A stretch of DNA of 64,000 bases from JAZKJD01 sp040384585. Its GTDB lineage: Bacteria; Pseudomonadota; Gammaproteobacteria; Diplorickettsiales; Diplorickettsiaceae. The DNA is taken from assembly GCA_040384585.1 (NCBI GenBank), contig JAZKJD010000007.1, positions 1-64,000 on the forward strand. Direction: 5' to 3'. This document shows positions 45,947 to 55,353 of this stretch, piece after piece (position 1 is the first letter of the stretch; every line of letters begins with the position of its first letter). A program made the position numbers and the translations under genes. Below the pieces are notes generated by a model. The model was not told the origin of the DNA. It did not search any database and saw only the letters and a list, made by a program, of their open reading frames with translations.

Positions 45947-46708
45947 ATGCAAAGGAATATGCAAGCATTTAAGCAGCTATACCCTTTACTTTTTTCTTTT
46001 ATTTTTTTTATACCGAGTACACATGCACGCGAGCCCTTACCGCCACGCTTTGCAGCGAATGCGGATACCGGTGTGTATACAGTAGGTCAAGCTGATTTAA
46101 TGCTTTCTTTGGATGGAGACAGTCAACATAATCTCTATGTAGATCCACAAGGTGCCTATGGTAGTGATCAACAATGGGTTGGTGATCTCGGTTTAGGTTA
46201 TCGCTGGATCAAGAATGATGCAGCGATAGTAGGCGCCTATGTATTTGCCGGACGCACGCGCGTAGCGAACAATAGTAGTTTTTGGATAACCAATCCGGGT
46301 TTGGAAGTCATGGGAAGTCGTTGGGATGCGCGGATTAATGCGTATATTCCGGTAGCAGGACGTAGCAATGAGTTAGGTATAAGAGAATTCAATGTAAGCA
46401 CCCCTGTTTTTACCGGTCATACGGGCGTTATTAATAGTGTGTTCAATAGTGGGAATGCCATTCAACAAATAGGCAATGGTGCTGATGCTCGAGTGGGCTA
46501 TCAAATTTTCCGACAAGTGCCATTAAAAGGCTATGTAGGCACGTATTTTTTTGCGATTCCTAATACCGATAATATATTTGGTGGTGCGGCAGGATTAGAC
46601 TATTGGTTTGATGATAATATTCGACTATTTGCAAATTATAGTTATGATAAATACCAACATAAGAAAATCTTATTATTCAGCAAAACCCGTCCATTACGGG
46701 TAGCATAG
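45947..46708 (+). pseudogene. Inverse autotransporter (intimin/invasin type) beta-barrel, frameshifted
   Basis: 253 residues. Signal peptide (about 1-27), then the IAT_beta barrel: GQADLMLSLDGDSQHNLYVDPQGAYGSDQQWVGDLGLGYRWI, GAYVFAGRTRVANNSSFWITNPGLEVMGSRWDARINAYIPV, and FGGAAGLDYWFDDNIRLFANYSYDKYQ. The frame then breaks (KKILLFSKTRPLRVA) near 46660. The passenger continues in a different frame from 46663. As written only the barrel is made. Intact relatives display adhesins on the outer membrane. Confidence 0.82.
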
Positions 46709-47220
46709 GGGTGAGTGGAAGCATCAACAGCACTAATGTTTTGATTACGGGTAGCCAGATTGGTACATTAGCCCATCCTTTTAGGACAGGAGTTCATCTA
46801 GCTTCTGGATCTCAGTTCACTATTGAGTCTAGTTCAATCATTGCATTTAGTCCTGGTCCTGTTACGACGGGAATAAATATAGATGATTCAGGTACAGCTC
46901 TTACGCTGAATAACAGTACAATTTCTGTTTCTGGGGCAGTTGGGACACCTGTCGGCTCAAATCGAGGAATCGATACAAATAATGCAACTGCTGCTACAGT
47001 GACAATTAATACAAGTAATATAACGGTAGGTACAAACGCGGAAACAGTTGAACAGGTAGGTATATTTAATGTTGTTAGCGCTTCCGCGATAACAATGAAT
47101 GGTGGGACTTTAGCAATTGCGGGCACGGCTCCCGGTCCTCAGTTATTTACTAGCGGTGCTCCTGTGACGCTTAATGCTGTTACGTGCATACTTAATGGAA
47201 CAACAGTAGTTTGTCCATAA
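46663..47220 (+). pseudogene. Passenger part of the frameshifted autotransporter
   Basis: Opens at 46663 in the frame reading ENLIIQQNPSITGSIGVSGSIN, which continues smoothly to the stop at 47220; a GTG at 46711 could also start it separately. About 185 residues, Ser/Thr/Asn/Gly/Val-rich with repeated short strands (TINTSNITVGTN, TLNNSTISVSG), as in right-handed beta-helix passengers. The C-terminus ends CILNGTTVVCP with two Cys. One base of shift would join it to the barrel upstream. Confidence 0.7.
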
Positions 47221-47292
47221 GCTGTTAGTTGTTGGGATAAGCAGCATTTATAAAAAATACGAGTTTCGTGAATAGATGAAACAGGCTTGTGC

Positions 47293-47396
47293 AGAATAAG
47301 GGATTATTGAATAGAAGGCCTTAATGAACAGGGATGTTCATTAAGAGCTGCAGGGACGTATTGATGCGTGTCTGATATTCAATAATCCCTTATTCT
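47293..47396. repeat. Inverted-repeat element with nested hairpin
   Basis: Outer 20-base arms agaataagggattattgaat (47293-47312) and its exact reverse complement (47377-47396); inside, cttaatgaaca / ttcattaag forms a second hairpin (about 47320-47345). MITE-like or a strong bidirectional transcription stop after the autotransporter. Confidence 0.75.
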
Positions 47397-47440
47397 AATA
47401 ACTCAAAATTTTTACCGCGAAACTTCTGTGATAAAAAGCT

Positions 47441-47606
47441 ATGCAAGAACATTGGCAGACGCTGCTTAAAGAAGTGATTACTTCTCCAGAAGAATTAGTA
47501 GAGCAACTTCACTTAGGTACCGATTTACTGCCCGCCGCACGGCGGGCAGCTATTATTTCCATTACGCATACCAAGAGGTTCTGTGGCACGCATGCAAAAA
47601 GGTGCT
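47441..47606 (+). pseudogene. epmB: epmB (EF-P lysine aminomutase) N-terminal remnant
   Basis: MQEHWQTLLKEVITSPEELV followed by LLPAARRA, and then, after a frame change near 47560, FPLRIPRGSVARMQKG: the order seen at the N-terminus of EpmB, the radical-SAM enzyme that makes beta-lysine for EF-P. The radical-SAM domain is missing. An intact copy could exist elsewhere. Confidence 0.65.
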
Positions 47607-47733
47607 AGCGCATGATCTTTAAGCAAAGTGACAATGATTCTATCAACACGTCTAAAACCACTCAAAAAGCCCTGTCAAAGCGCAAGCGTAACACCTTCAC
47701 CCAATGGCCTTAGATTTTAGCCGAACCTTACCC

Positions 47734-48576
47734 TCATTCAGATAAACAACTAGCAGATGGCTCAAAAGGATCATTAGTCGGCTCATCTGCTAACACACGT
47801 AGACCCTTATCGGATTCAGGAGAAGCCAAAAAAAACTTTCCTGCTTTATAAGCGGAAGAAGTTGAGGGTGGAATCTCCATAGGATCGCATGCGCTTAGCG
47901 ACAGAGATTCAGTTTGACTCTGGGATAAGGTGTCCTGACTAGAAAAAATCCGCCTAAAAGACCTAAAATAGGATTGGCGAGAGTTACAGATATTATTTAA
48001 TTTTTCTTCGCATTCACGAAGACCTCGCTTAGCAACCGCTATCAGAAAATATTCTGGTAAGCTTACACTGCAAAATAAAATAGTGCTAAAACAAACAGCT
48101 ATTATGGATAGGGGAATAATGATGTGCGGAATAGAGGCCGCTAAAGTTGGAATAAAAATAAGCAGCAGTATCGTGATAAGTGAAGCAACAGCTATCGATG
48201 CAAGCAACGCTGCTTGCATTAATAATCGCATTTTATTCGTATAAGTCAGTAACTCACCGTACTGGATATATTTCTCCACTAGCGCAATAGGATTTTTTTC
48301 GCATGGCTTTGCTAATAAGCAGTAGTAATGTACTTCCACCTTATTTTCTAGGAGATAAAAAGTCAGATCTTTTCTGATTGTTTCGATTTCTGCAAGATAA
48401 TCCAGAATCAAGTCTTTTTGGCAGTATTTTGGAATTCTATTTTCTGGAATTTTAAAGTGTATCGCATTCTTGTCCATTTTTTTGATAAGCGATTGATACA
48501 GATTAGGATCCGTATAGCTTTTCATCAAGGTACGCACTTTTCCCATTTCCATATTCCTGTTCAGTTCGCAATCCAA
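47734..48576 (-). CDS. Unknown protein with two membrane helices
   Basis: 280 residues; no family recognised. A soluble N-terminal ~115 residues, two hydrophobic helices (about 120-145 and 150-178) and a ~100-residue C-terminus rich in Ser and acidic residues ending ADEPTNDPFEPSASCLSE. A paired membrane hairpin with a flexible acidic tail recalls secreted effectors of intracellular Legionellales; the acidic tail would suit a type IV secretion signal, but this is only inference. Confidence 0.6.
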   Translation of the reverse strand: MDCELNRNMEMGKVRTLMKSYTDPNLYQSLIKKMDKNAIHFKIPENRIPKYCQKDLILDYLAEIETIRKDLTFYLLENKVEVHYYCLLAKPCEKNPIALVEKYIQYGELLTYTNKMRLLMQAALLASIAVASLITILLLIFIPTLAASIPHIIIPLSIIAVCFSTILFCSVSLPEYFLIAVAKRGLRECEEKLNNICNSRQSYFRSFRRIFSSQDTLSQSQTESLSLSACDPMEIPPSTSSAYKAGKFFLASPESDKGLRVLADEPTNDPFEPSASCLSE

Positions 48577-48615
48577 GATCGCAGCAATGCAACAATGTTG
48601 AAGTAAAAGAGTAAT

Positions 48616-50595
48616 TTATAAACCTGTTCTAAAACTGATTCGATAAAATACAAAACCCAATCCCAATACACTGAAAAAACCCAAGCTTGTTGCCAACCCA
48701 ACCCTACTAATAGGCATGATAGCTAAAATAGCGGGATTACCTGTTACTGACATAGGAATAGCGAGTAATACATCCATTAATGCCGATCCCGCTACCAAGC
48801 CACAGGCTAGCAATACGGCATAGTGTTGCTGTCGATTTATCTGTAATCTCTTTTCCTCTTCGACATTCAGCAATTGGTGTTGGAATTTTTGTTTTATAAA
48901 AAATGCAAATAAACTTCCTATAAATAGAGGAATAGAAGAACTTAAGGGTAAATAAATTCCCATTGCCACGCCTAATAAAGAAATTTTTCTAAATCCTAAT
49001 AAGTGCAGCATAATAAAAATTAGCATGATCAATGCACCAATACCCAGCATATTCCACGGTAAATCGTGATTAAACACCCCTTGGGTTAAGCCTGCCATCA
49101 TAGCGGCGGGTGGTGCTGCTAAGGTTTGTGTGGGATCCATGCCTGGGTGTGGCAGTATCGTCGTCAAGCCATACACATTGAACAAAAGCTCCATCACATA
49201 AGGAATCACTAAAGCCGCGACTATAACGCCTAGTATCAGCATAATCTGTTGTTGCCACGGCTTTGCACCAATGAGATGACCTACCTTAAGGTCTTGTATA
49301 TTATCATTCGCAATACACGCTGTTCCTGCAACGACAGCGCCAATCATAATGGTAATAGCGGCTGCTGTCAGTAATTCTGCTGATATGAATTGATGTTCCT
49401 GAAAAACAAGCAATGCACGTAAAATAATAGCTATCAATAGGAGTCCTGCAATTACAATAGCCGACCCAGGACTTGCTGTAACACCAACCAAACCAGAAAA
49501 ATATCCACAAATAGCGGCAAAAATAAAACCTATCACCAAGACATACAAAACAGTACCCAGAATAAAAAAATGGGGAGCACCCAACATGAAAATTTGCAGA
49601 GGAAATAAATAGTCAAATAAAAAATAAATGCAAATAATAAGAACAAGCAAACCCGATAGTAAATAAACGGTAGGGATATCTTGTTCAGTAGAGGAAGGCA
49701 ACTTGTTTGGAATTTTTTTGAGTAAGCCTTGTATCGATAGGCGTAAACTTTGGTAAAAAGGCTTTAATAAATTGAGTAGGGTCCAAAGTCCTGCAATAAG
49801 CAAGGCGCCTAAACCAATATAATGGTTATCTGTTCTACCGTTTGCCAAGCTTACCGCCAAATGAAAAGGTCCTGTCAATACCGTAAACGTACTTAAAAGC
49901 GGTAACGCAATTCCCCAAGCAATGAGCGCACCTAACACTAGACTCAAACCCACATCAAATCCAATCAAGTAACCTACACCAATTAACGCCGGAGAAAAAC
50001 CTACGCCAAAACCTACTATCGTCGACTGCCCTATGACTATCCATTTTTCAGCGGCACTGGCAATGACTTTCAGTCCTGTTTGCGCTAATTCTAATAACCC
50101 TCCTAAGCCAGCACCTAACATCATTTCACGGATATGAAATGACTGTTTTTTGGCTAATTGTAAAACCTCTGCAATCGCTTTTGCTTCCGGGAAAGAAAGC
50201 TGTGGTGTTTTTATTAATATCCTACGTAAGGGAATAGAGAATAAAATTCCAAGTAAGCTACCCAATAAGGCAATAGCAACATTTTCTAAATAGGGAAAAT
50301 GATTCCAGTAGTGAATAATAACTAGCGCTGGAATGGTAAAAACAATTCCACCCGCTACCGCCTCACCTGCTGAGGCCGCCGTTTGAATGAGATTCGTTTC
50401 ATAAATACTCGTGTTTTTAAAAAAACGCAGTATCGCCATCGCCAATATCGCAGCGGGAATAGAAGCAGAAGGCAAAATTCCAATTTTTAAGGCTAAATAG
50501 GTGCTAGAGGCAGCCAAAAGCATCGCCAAAAAAATCGATAACAAAACAACTCTTAAGGTAATAACGCCTGTTTGTTTTATATCCAAGCTTTGCAT
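48616..50595 (-). CDS. OPT family oligopeptide transporter
   Basis: 659 residues from 50595; a longer reading upstream would overlap serS and lacks similarity. About 14-16 membrane helices; landmarks GDxxG-like NxIQTAASAGEAVAGGIVFTIPAL, LSFPEAKAIAEVLQ, GASLGxx-like GLGGLLELAQTG and CIANDNIQDLKVGHLIGAKPWQQQ, as in bacterial OPT (COG1297). Imports peptides or metal chelates with protons. For an intracellular bacterium it would supply amino acids. It is 11 bases downstream of serS. Confidence 0.92.
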   Translation of the reverse strand: MQSLDIKQTGVITLRVVLLSIFLAMLLAASSTYLALKIGILPSASIPAAILAMAILRFFKNTSIYETNLIQTAASAGEAVAGGIVFTIPALVIIHYWNHFPYLENVAIALLGSLLGILFSIPLRRILIKTPQLSFPEAKAIAEVLQLAKKQSFHIREMMLGAGLGGLLELAQTGLKVIASAAEKWIVIGQSTIVGFGVGFSPALIGVGYLIGFDVGLSLVLGALIAWGIALPLLSTFTVLTGPFHLAVSLANGRTDNHYIGLGALLIAGLWTLLNLLKPFYQSLRLSIQGLLKKIPNKLPSSTEQDIPTVYLLSGLLVLIICIYFLFDYLFPLQIFMLGAPHFFILGTVLYVLVIGFIFAAICGYFSGLVGVTASPGSAIVIAGLLLIAIILRALLVFQEHQFISAELLTAAAITIMIGAVVAGTACIANDNIQDLKVGHLIGAKPWQQQIMLILGVIVAALVIPYVMELLFNVYGLTTILPHPGMDPTQTLAAPPAAMMAGLTQGVFNHDLPWNMLGIGALIMLIFIMLHLLGFRKISLLGVAMGIYLPLSSSIPLFIGSLFAFFIKQKFQHQLLNVEEEKRLQINRQQHYAVLLACGLVAGSALMDVLLAIPMSVTGNPAILAIMPISRVGLATSLGFFSVLGLGFVFYRISFRTGL

Positions 50596-50606
50596 ACATT
50601 GCTCTT

Positions 50607-51875
50607 CTAAATAAAATCTTCTTGGACATACATTTTTAATACCTCGGGAATACGTATTTTTCCTTCTGCATTCTGATAATTTTCCATAATCGCCACCAAG
50701 GTACGGCCTACCGCCAAACCCGATCCGTTTAAGGTATGGATTAATTCGATCGTATTCGTCTTGGGGTTGCGCCAACGAGCCTGCAAACGACGTGCCTGAA
50801 AATTATCAAAATTACTACAGGATGAAATTTCACGATACCTATTTTGACTAGGCAGCCATACTTCTAAATCATAGGTTTTAGCAGCACTAAAACCCAAGTC
50901 GCCTGTACACAGAGAAACAACTCGATAAGGTAATACTAATTTTTGTAGAATGGACTCCGCTTCTTTTGTGATCGCTTCTAATGCTAACGATGAGTCCTCT
51001 GGCTTCACAAAACGAATCAATTCTACTTTTTCAAATTGATGCTGACGAATCATGCCTCGTGTGTCTTTTCCATAAGAACCTGCTTCACTGCGAAAACAAG
51101 GGGTATGCGTCACATATTTTATTGGCAGGGCATCGGCCGAAAAAATAACATCGCGCGCCAGGTTTGTCACAGGGACTTCCGCCGTTGGAATCAAATAAAA
51201 GTTTTGCTCACCCTTTAGCGCAAATTGTTCATCCGCAAATTTAGGTAGCTGGCCCGTGTTGGTTAAACTTGTGCTATTAACAATATAAGGCACATAAAGC
51301 TCTTCATAACCATGTTCCTGAGTATGTACTGCCAACATAAATTGAATTAAGGCGCGTTGAAGTCTTGCCAATTTTCCATGAAGAACAACAAATCGTGCCC
51401 CAGATATTTTTCCTGCCGCTTCAAAATCCATACAACCATTTTGCTGACCTAAATCAACATGGTCTCTTGGCAGAAAATCAAAATCGGGAATAGTTCCCCA
51501 TTCACGTACAAGCTGGTTTGCATGTTCATCTTTCCCAACCGGTACGGTGGGATCGGGAATATTAGGGATAGTGAGATAAATCGCTGCTAACTGCTTTTTT
51601 ATTTTTTTTAATCGAGTTTCACAGATTTCGCGTTGACTTTTCATATCATCGACTTCTGCCAACAAAACGGACAGGGATTCCCCCTTTTGCTTCGCTAAAC
51701 CAATCGATTTTGCACGCTGGTTACTCTCGCTCTGTAAACGCTGCGTTTGAGTTTCTAGTACCTTCCGTTGATTTTCTAACTGTTTTATTTGCTCAGCATC
51801 CAATTGATAGCCGCGCCTAGCCAATTTCTTAGCAATCATTTCAATATCGTTACGTAAAAGCTTGGGATCTAACAT
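50607..51875 (-). CDS. serS: Seryl-tRNA synthetase
   Basis: 422 residues, normal. N-terminal coiled-coil arm (about 28-105) for tRNA-Ser binding, then class II core with motif 2 FRSEAGSYGKDTRGMIRQHQFEKVEL and motif 3 LNGSGLAVGRTLVAIMENYQ; REISSCSNFDNFQARR is typical. Charges tRNA-Ser (and tRNA-Sec) with serine. First gene of serS-OPT on the minus strand, divergent from purL. Confidence 0.97.
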   Translation of the reverse strand: MLDPKLLRNDIEMIAKKLARRGYQLDAEQIKQLENQRKVLETQTQRLQSESNQRAKSIGLAKQKGESLSVLLAEVDDMKSQREICETRLKKIKKQLAAIYLTIPNIPDPTVPVGKDEHANQLVREWGTIPDFDFLPRDHVDLGQQNGCMDFEAAGKISGARFVVLHGKLARLQRALIQFMLAVHTQEHGYEELYVPYIVNSTSLTNTGQLPKFADEQFALKGEQNFYLIPTAEVPVTNLARDVIFSADALPIKYVTHTPCFRSEAGSYGKDTRGMIRQHQFEKVELIRFVKPEDSSLALEAITKEAESILQKLVLPYRVVSLCTGDLGFSAAKTYDLEVWLPSQNRYREISSCSNFDNFQARRLQARWRNPKTNTIELIHTLNGSGLAVGRTLVAIMENYQNAEGKIRIPEVLKMYVQEDFI

Positions 51876-52054
51876 AGAATATGGCCTTATCCCGTATCTC
51901 TCATTTTATTTAAAAATATTAGGGTGCGTGACAATTGTGCTAGGATGAGTGAAAAAAGGCAATAATGCCAACAAATTATCACGTTTGAAGCAAGAAGAGG
52001 AATCTGTTACACTCCCAGCTTCGCTAAAATAAACTATAAGCAGGTCAGCAAGAA
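51876..52054. promoter_or_regulatory. Divergent serS/purL control region
   Basis: Both promoters should be here. On the minus strand ttgtca followed after 16 bases by taaata near 51903-51930 could be a serS promoter. The string cctagcacaattgtca (reverse at about 51929-51944) also occurs after zapE (11900-11915). No PurR-type operator is evident. Tentative. Confidence 0.35.
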
Positions 52055-54340
52055 TTGATTCAAGCGATTAATTTTGCGAATTTACCCGATAGCGAAATTG
52101 CCGCTATTCTACAAAGGGAAAAACTCGGCCTGACAATTGCCGAAGCCAAGAAAATTCAAACTCTGCTCAATCGCCCTCCTACCTTGACTGAATGCGTACT
52201 GTGGTCAATTCAAGGATCGGAGCACTGCGCTTATAAAAGTACCCGTAACCACTTAAAAACCTTACCCACGCAAGCACCTCAGGTTATTCTAGGTCCTAAA
52301 GAAGATGCGGGAATCGTCGCTGTTGCGACGGATCATGCAGGTCATCGTTATGGTATCGTCATCAGTCATGAATCGCATAATCATCCTTCGCAAATCGTGC
52401 CTTATGAAGGTGCAGCCACCGGCGTAGGCGGAAACGTGCGCGATGTTTGTTGCATGGGCGCTGAAGTCATTGCACTAGCCGACACCTTACGTTTCGGTGA
52501 TATTCATCATGCGAATACTGCACGCATTGATCAAGGAGTAGTACAAGGAATTGCTGGCTATGCCAATCCAATCGGTGTACCCAATCTCACCGGCGATGTG
52601 TTTTACGATACCGCTTATCAAGAGAATTGCCTGGTTACCGTGGTCACCTTAGGGATAGTACGCGAAGACCAGATCATCCATTCTTATACGCCCCCAGATG
52701 CCGCTGGCTATGAACTTATACTAGTAGGCAAACCTACTGATAACAGCGGTTTTGGTGGTGCCAGTTTCGCTTCTTTAGAACTGACTGAAACCGATGTCGA
52801 ACAAAATAAAGGGGCAGTACAAGAACCGAATGCCTTTTTGGGGCGACATCTTCTGAAAGCGCATTATGCATTATTTAAAAAATTGGCTGATAGAAAATGC
52901 TTGCATCAAGTAGGTTTTAAAGATCTGGGAGCCGGTGGAGTTGCCTGTGCCAGCGTTGAATTAGCGGATAGCGGTGGCTATGGTGCTGACGTTTATCTGG
53001 ATGCTGTGCCAACCAGCACAGAGGGTTTACCGCCACACATTATTCTGTGTGCTGAGACGCAAGAACGTTATATGTGGGTCGTCCCGTCTGAATTAAGCAA
53101 GCTGATTTTGCAACACTACAATGATGAGTTTCAACTACCCCGCGTTTCTCGTGGTGCCCAAGCAAGCGTAGTTGGTAAGATCCGCGCCGACAAGCAGTAC
53201 CGGGTGATGTATCAAGGGGGCATCGTAGTACTAGCGAAAGCGCACGATATTACCCAAGGAATTGTCTATGACCGGCCACAGAAAAAAAAGCCCCCGCTTG
53301 TTCTAACCGAGCCCCTCTTACCACCTGAAGATTTAAAAATAACGCTACTAAGATTGCTAGCTCACGAAAACATGGCTGCGCGCCAATCTATTATTGAATG
53401 CTACGATAAACAAGTTCAAGGCCGCACCATCCTGGAACGCGGTGAAGCAGCAGCCGGGGTGTTAGCGCCTTTTAATTCACCCGATTACCCCGAGGAAATT
53501 CAAAAAACGGGTATTGCCTTGAGTGTGTCCCACAATCCCCGTTATGGCAAAATAGATGCATATACTACGGCTTATCATGCTGTGATCACCAGCGCCCGTA
53601 AAGTCGTGGCGGTGGGGGCCCGGCCCACGGCTATCAGCGATTGTCTGTGTTTTGGGAATCCTGAGAATCCCGAACAAATGCATGATATTGTCTCTGCCAT
53701 CGCCGGTATTAAAGATGCCTGTCACAGCCTCACGCTACCTGTCGTCAGTGGTAACGTCTCACTTTATAACGAATCTGCACAAGGCCCCATCCCCGCCAGC
53801 CCCGTTATTAGTTGTTTAGGCGTACTGGAAAACATTGATTTCGTCATGACACCCCATTTCAAACAAGTCAATACTCTACTCATCAGAGTGGGAAAACCAC
53901 AGCCGGAATTGGGTGGCAGCATTTACTATCGCTTGTTTGGCGAACTCGGTACGACCTTACCCGTATTTAATGCGACGACGGCAGCCACAGAATGTGCAGC
54001 GATCCTTACCCTCATCCAACTCAAAACCCTGTTAAGTGTAGACATCATTGATTTAGGGGGCATCGCTTTTACGTTAATGAACATGAGCTTTAAGCATGAA
54101 ATAGGTTTCACCCTGACAGAGTCCACTTCTCTTTTTAGCGAATCAGGTGGCTTTGTGCTGGAAGTGGCTAGCAAAAATCTGCCAAAAGTTAACGCCGTTT
54201 TTACAGAACATAATGTTTATTACCAGCTTATTGGTCACACCACGCAAAAAGCTGAATTCGTTTTTAATCACGATACGGCTCTTGATCTAAAAGAGGCAAA
54301 GCAGATTTTTACCACAAGTTTACGGAACTTACGCACATGA
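52055..54340 (+). CDS. purL: FGAM synthase, small (PurS-dependent) PurL
   Basis: 761 residues; TTG start at 52055, since no ATG precedes the conserved N-terminus. It is the short PurL type (as in Bacillus, about 740 residues), not the 1290-residue single-chain gammaproteobacterial form: IQGSEHCAYKSTRNHLKTLPT, SHNHPSQIVPYEGAATGVGGNVRDV, LGAGGVACASVELADSGG and VVSGNVSLYNES. It needs PurQ for ammonia and PurS for assembly; purQ follows two genes on. First gene of the operon; its stop overlaps the purM ATG. Confidence 0.95.
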   Translation: MIQAINFANLPDSEIAAILQREKLGLTIAEAKKIQTLLNRPPTLTECVLWSIQGSEHCAYKSTRNHLKTLPTQAPQVILGPKEDAGIVAVATDHAGHRYGIVISHESHNHPSQIVPYEGAATGVGGNVRDVCCMGAEVIALADTLRFGDIHHANTARIDQGVVQGIAGYANPIGVPNLTGDVFYDTAYQENCLVTVVTLGIVREDQIIHSYTPPDAAGYELILVGKPTDNSGFGGASFASLELTETDVEQNKGAVQEPNAFLGRHLLKAHYALFKKLADRKCLHQVGFKDLGAGGVACASVELADSGGYGADVYLDAVPTSTEGLPPHIILCAETQERYMWVVPSELSKLILQHYNDEFQLPRVSRGAQASVVGKIRADKQYRVMYQGGIVVLAKAHDITQGIVYDRPQKKKPPLVLTEPLLPPEDLKITLLRLLAHENMAARQSIIECYDKQVQGRTILERGEAAAGVLAPFNSPDYPEEIQKTGIALSVSHNPRYGKIDAYTTAYHAVITSARKVVAVGARPTAISDCLCFGNPENPEQMHDIVSAIAGIKDACHSLTLPVVSGNVSLYNESAQGPIPASPVISCLGVLENIDFVMTPHFKQVNTLLIRVGKPQPELGGSIYYRLFGELGTTLPVFNATTAATECAAILTLIQLKTLLSVDIIDLGGIAFTLMNMSFKHEIGFTLTESTSLFSESGGFVLEVASKNLPKVNAVFTEHNVYYQLIGHTTQKAEFVFNHDTALDLKEAKQIFTTSLRNLRT

Positions 54341-55353
54341 TCGATTATAAAAGTGCTGGAGTCAATATCGATGCCGGGAACGAAATCGTGCAACGTATCA
54401 AAAATCCCATTAAAAAAACCTTTGATACCCACGTATTAACTGACTTGGGAAGTTTTTCTGCACTTTATGATTTGCAGTCACTTTATGAGCACTATACACA
54501 TCCTGTTTTAGTACAGAGCATTGATGGTCTTGGCACCAAGCCCATGATTGCCGCTATGATGCATCGTTATGAATCCTTGGGCTATGACCTTTTAAGTGCT
54601 ACCGCCAATGACATCCTGGTCTGTGGCGCTAAACCGCTAACCTTGCTGGATTACATTGGTAGCAGTCATATTGAGCCTGATGAAGTCGTCACGCTCGTTG
54701 AAAGTATCAGCCGCGCCTGCCTTGAGACCGGCGTCTCCCTAGTGGGCGGAGAAACCGCGGAAATGCCCGGTGTTTATCAGGGCAAGGACTATGACATAGT
54801 CGGCGTTATTACCGGCGTCGTCGACAAGCCACGTATCATTAATGGTCGCGACATTAAACCAGGTGATGCCGTACTAGGGTTTGGCTCAAACGGTTTACAT
54901 ACCAATGGTTATTCTCTGGCACGTAAACTTTGTTTTGAGGTAGGTCAACTTCCTCTCACAACGGAACTGGGAACGATGTTGCTAGCCCCCCATATTAATT
55001 ATACGCTCCCAGTTTTAGCCTTATTACAACATTATCCTATCAAAGGCATGGCACATATTACCGGTGGCGGCCTACTCGAAAATATTCCGCGGGTTTTACC
55101 TAAACAGTGCAGTGTTACCCTTCATCGTGACAGTTGGCCCAGCTTACCTATCTTTGACTTACTATGTGAACTTGGCAAGCTCACCTTAAAAGAGGCGTAT
55201 CGCAGCTTTAACATGGGGATAGGTTATGTCCTCATTGTCGATCAGAACCATGTGCATGACATCCACCATTTTATCCGCCGTACTTTTAACCACTTTACTC
55301 TTTATACCATTGGACAGGTTATGCTCGGCGAACAATACGTACAATTATTATGA
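54337..55353 (+). CDS. purM: AIR synthase (PurM)
   Basis: 338 residues. DYKSAGVNIDAGNE at the start, SIDGLGTKPMIA, GGETAEMPGVYQ and GLHTNGYSLARKL are typical. Converts FGAM to AIR with ATP. Start overlaps purL (ATGA) and stop overlaps purQ. Confidence 0.97.
   Translation: MIDYKSAGVNIDAGNEIVQRIKNPIKKTFDTHVLTDLGSFSALYDLQSLYEHYTHPVLVQSIDGLGTKPMIAAMMHRYESLGYDLLSATANDILVCGAKPLTLLDYIGSSHIEPDEVVTLVESISRACLETGVSLVGGETAEMPGVYQGKDYDIVGVITGVVDKPRIINGRDIKPGDAVLGFGSNGLHTNGYSLARKLCFEVGQLPLTTELGTMLLAPHINYTLPVLALLQHYPIKGMAHITGGGLLENIPRVLPKQCSVTLHRDSWPSLPIFDLLCELGKLTLKEAYRSFNMGIGYVLIVDQNHVHDIHHFIRRTFNHFTLYTIGQVMLGEQYVQLL

Larger units (their letters stand above)
47221..47733. other. Intergenic region with inverted repeat and epmB remnant
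   Basis: Contains a 104-base inverted-repeat element (47293-47396) and a decayed epmB start (47441-47606). Bases 47607-47733 show no recognisable gene. Confidence 0.6.
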
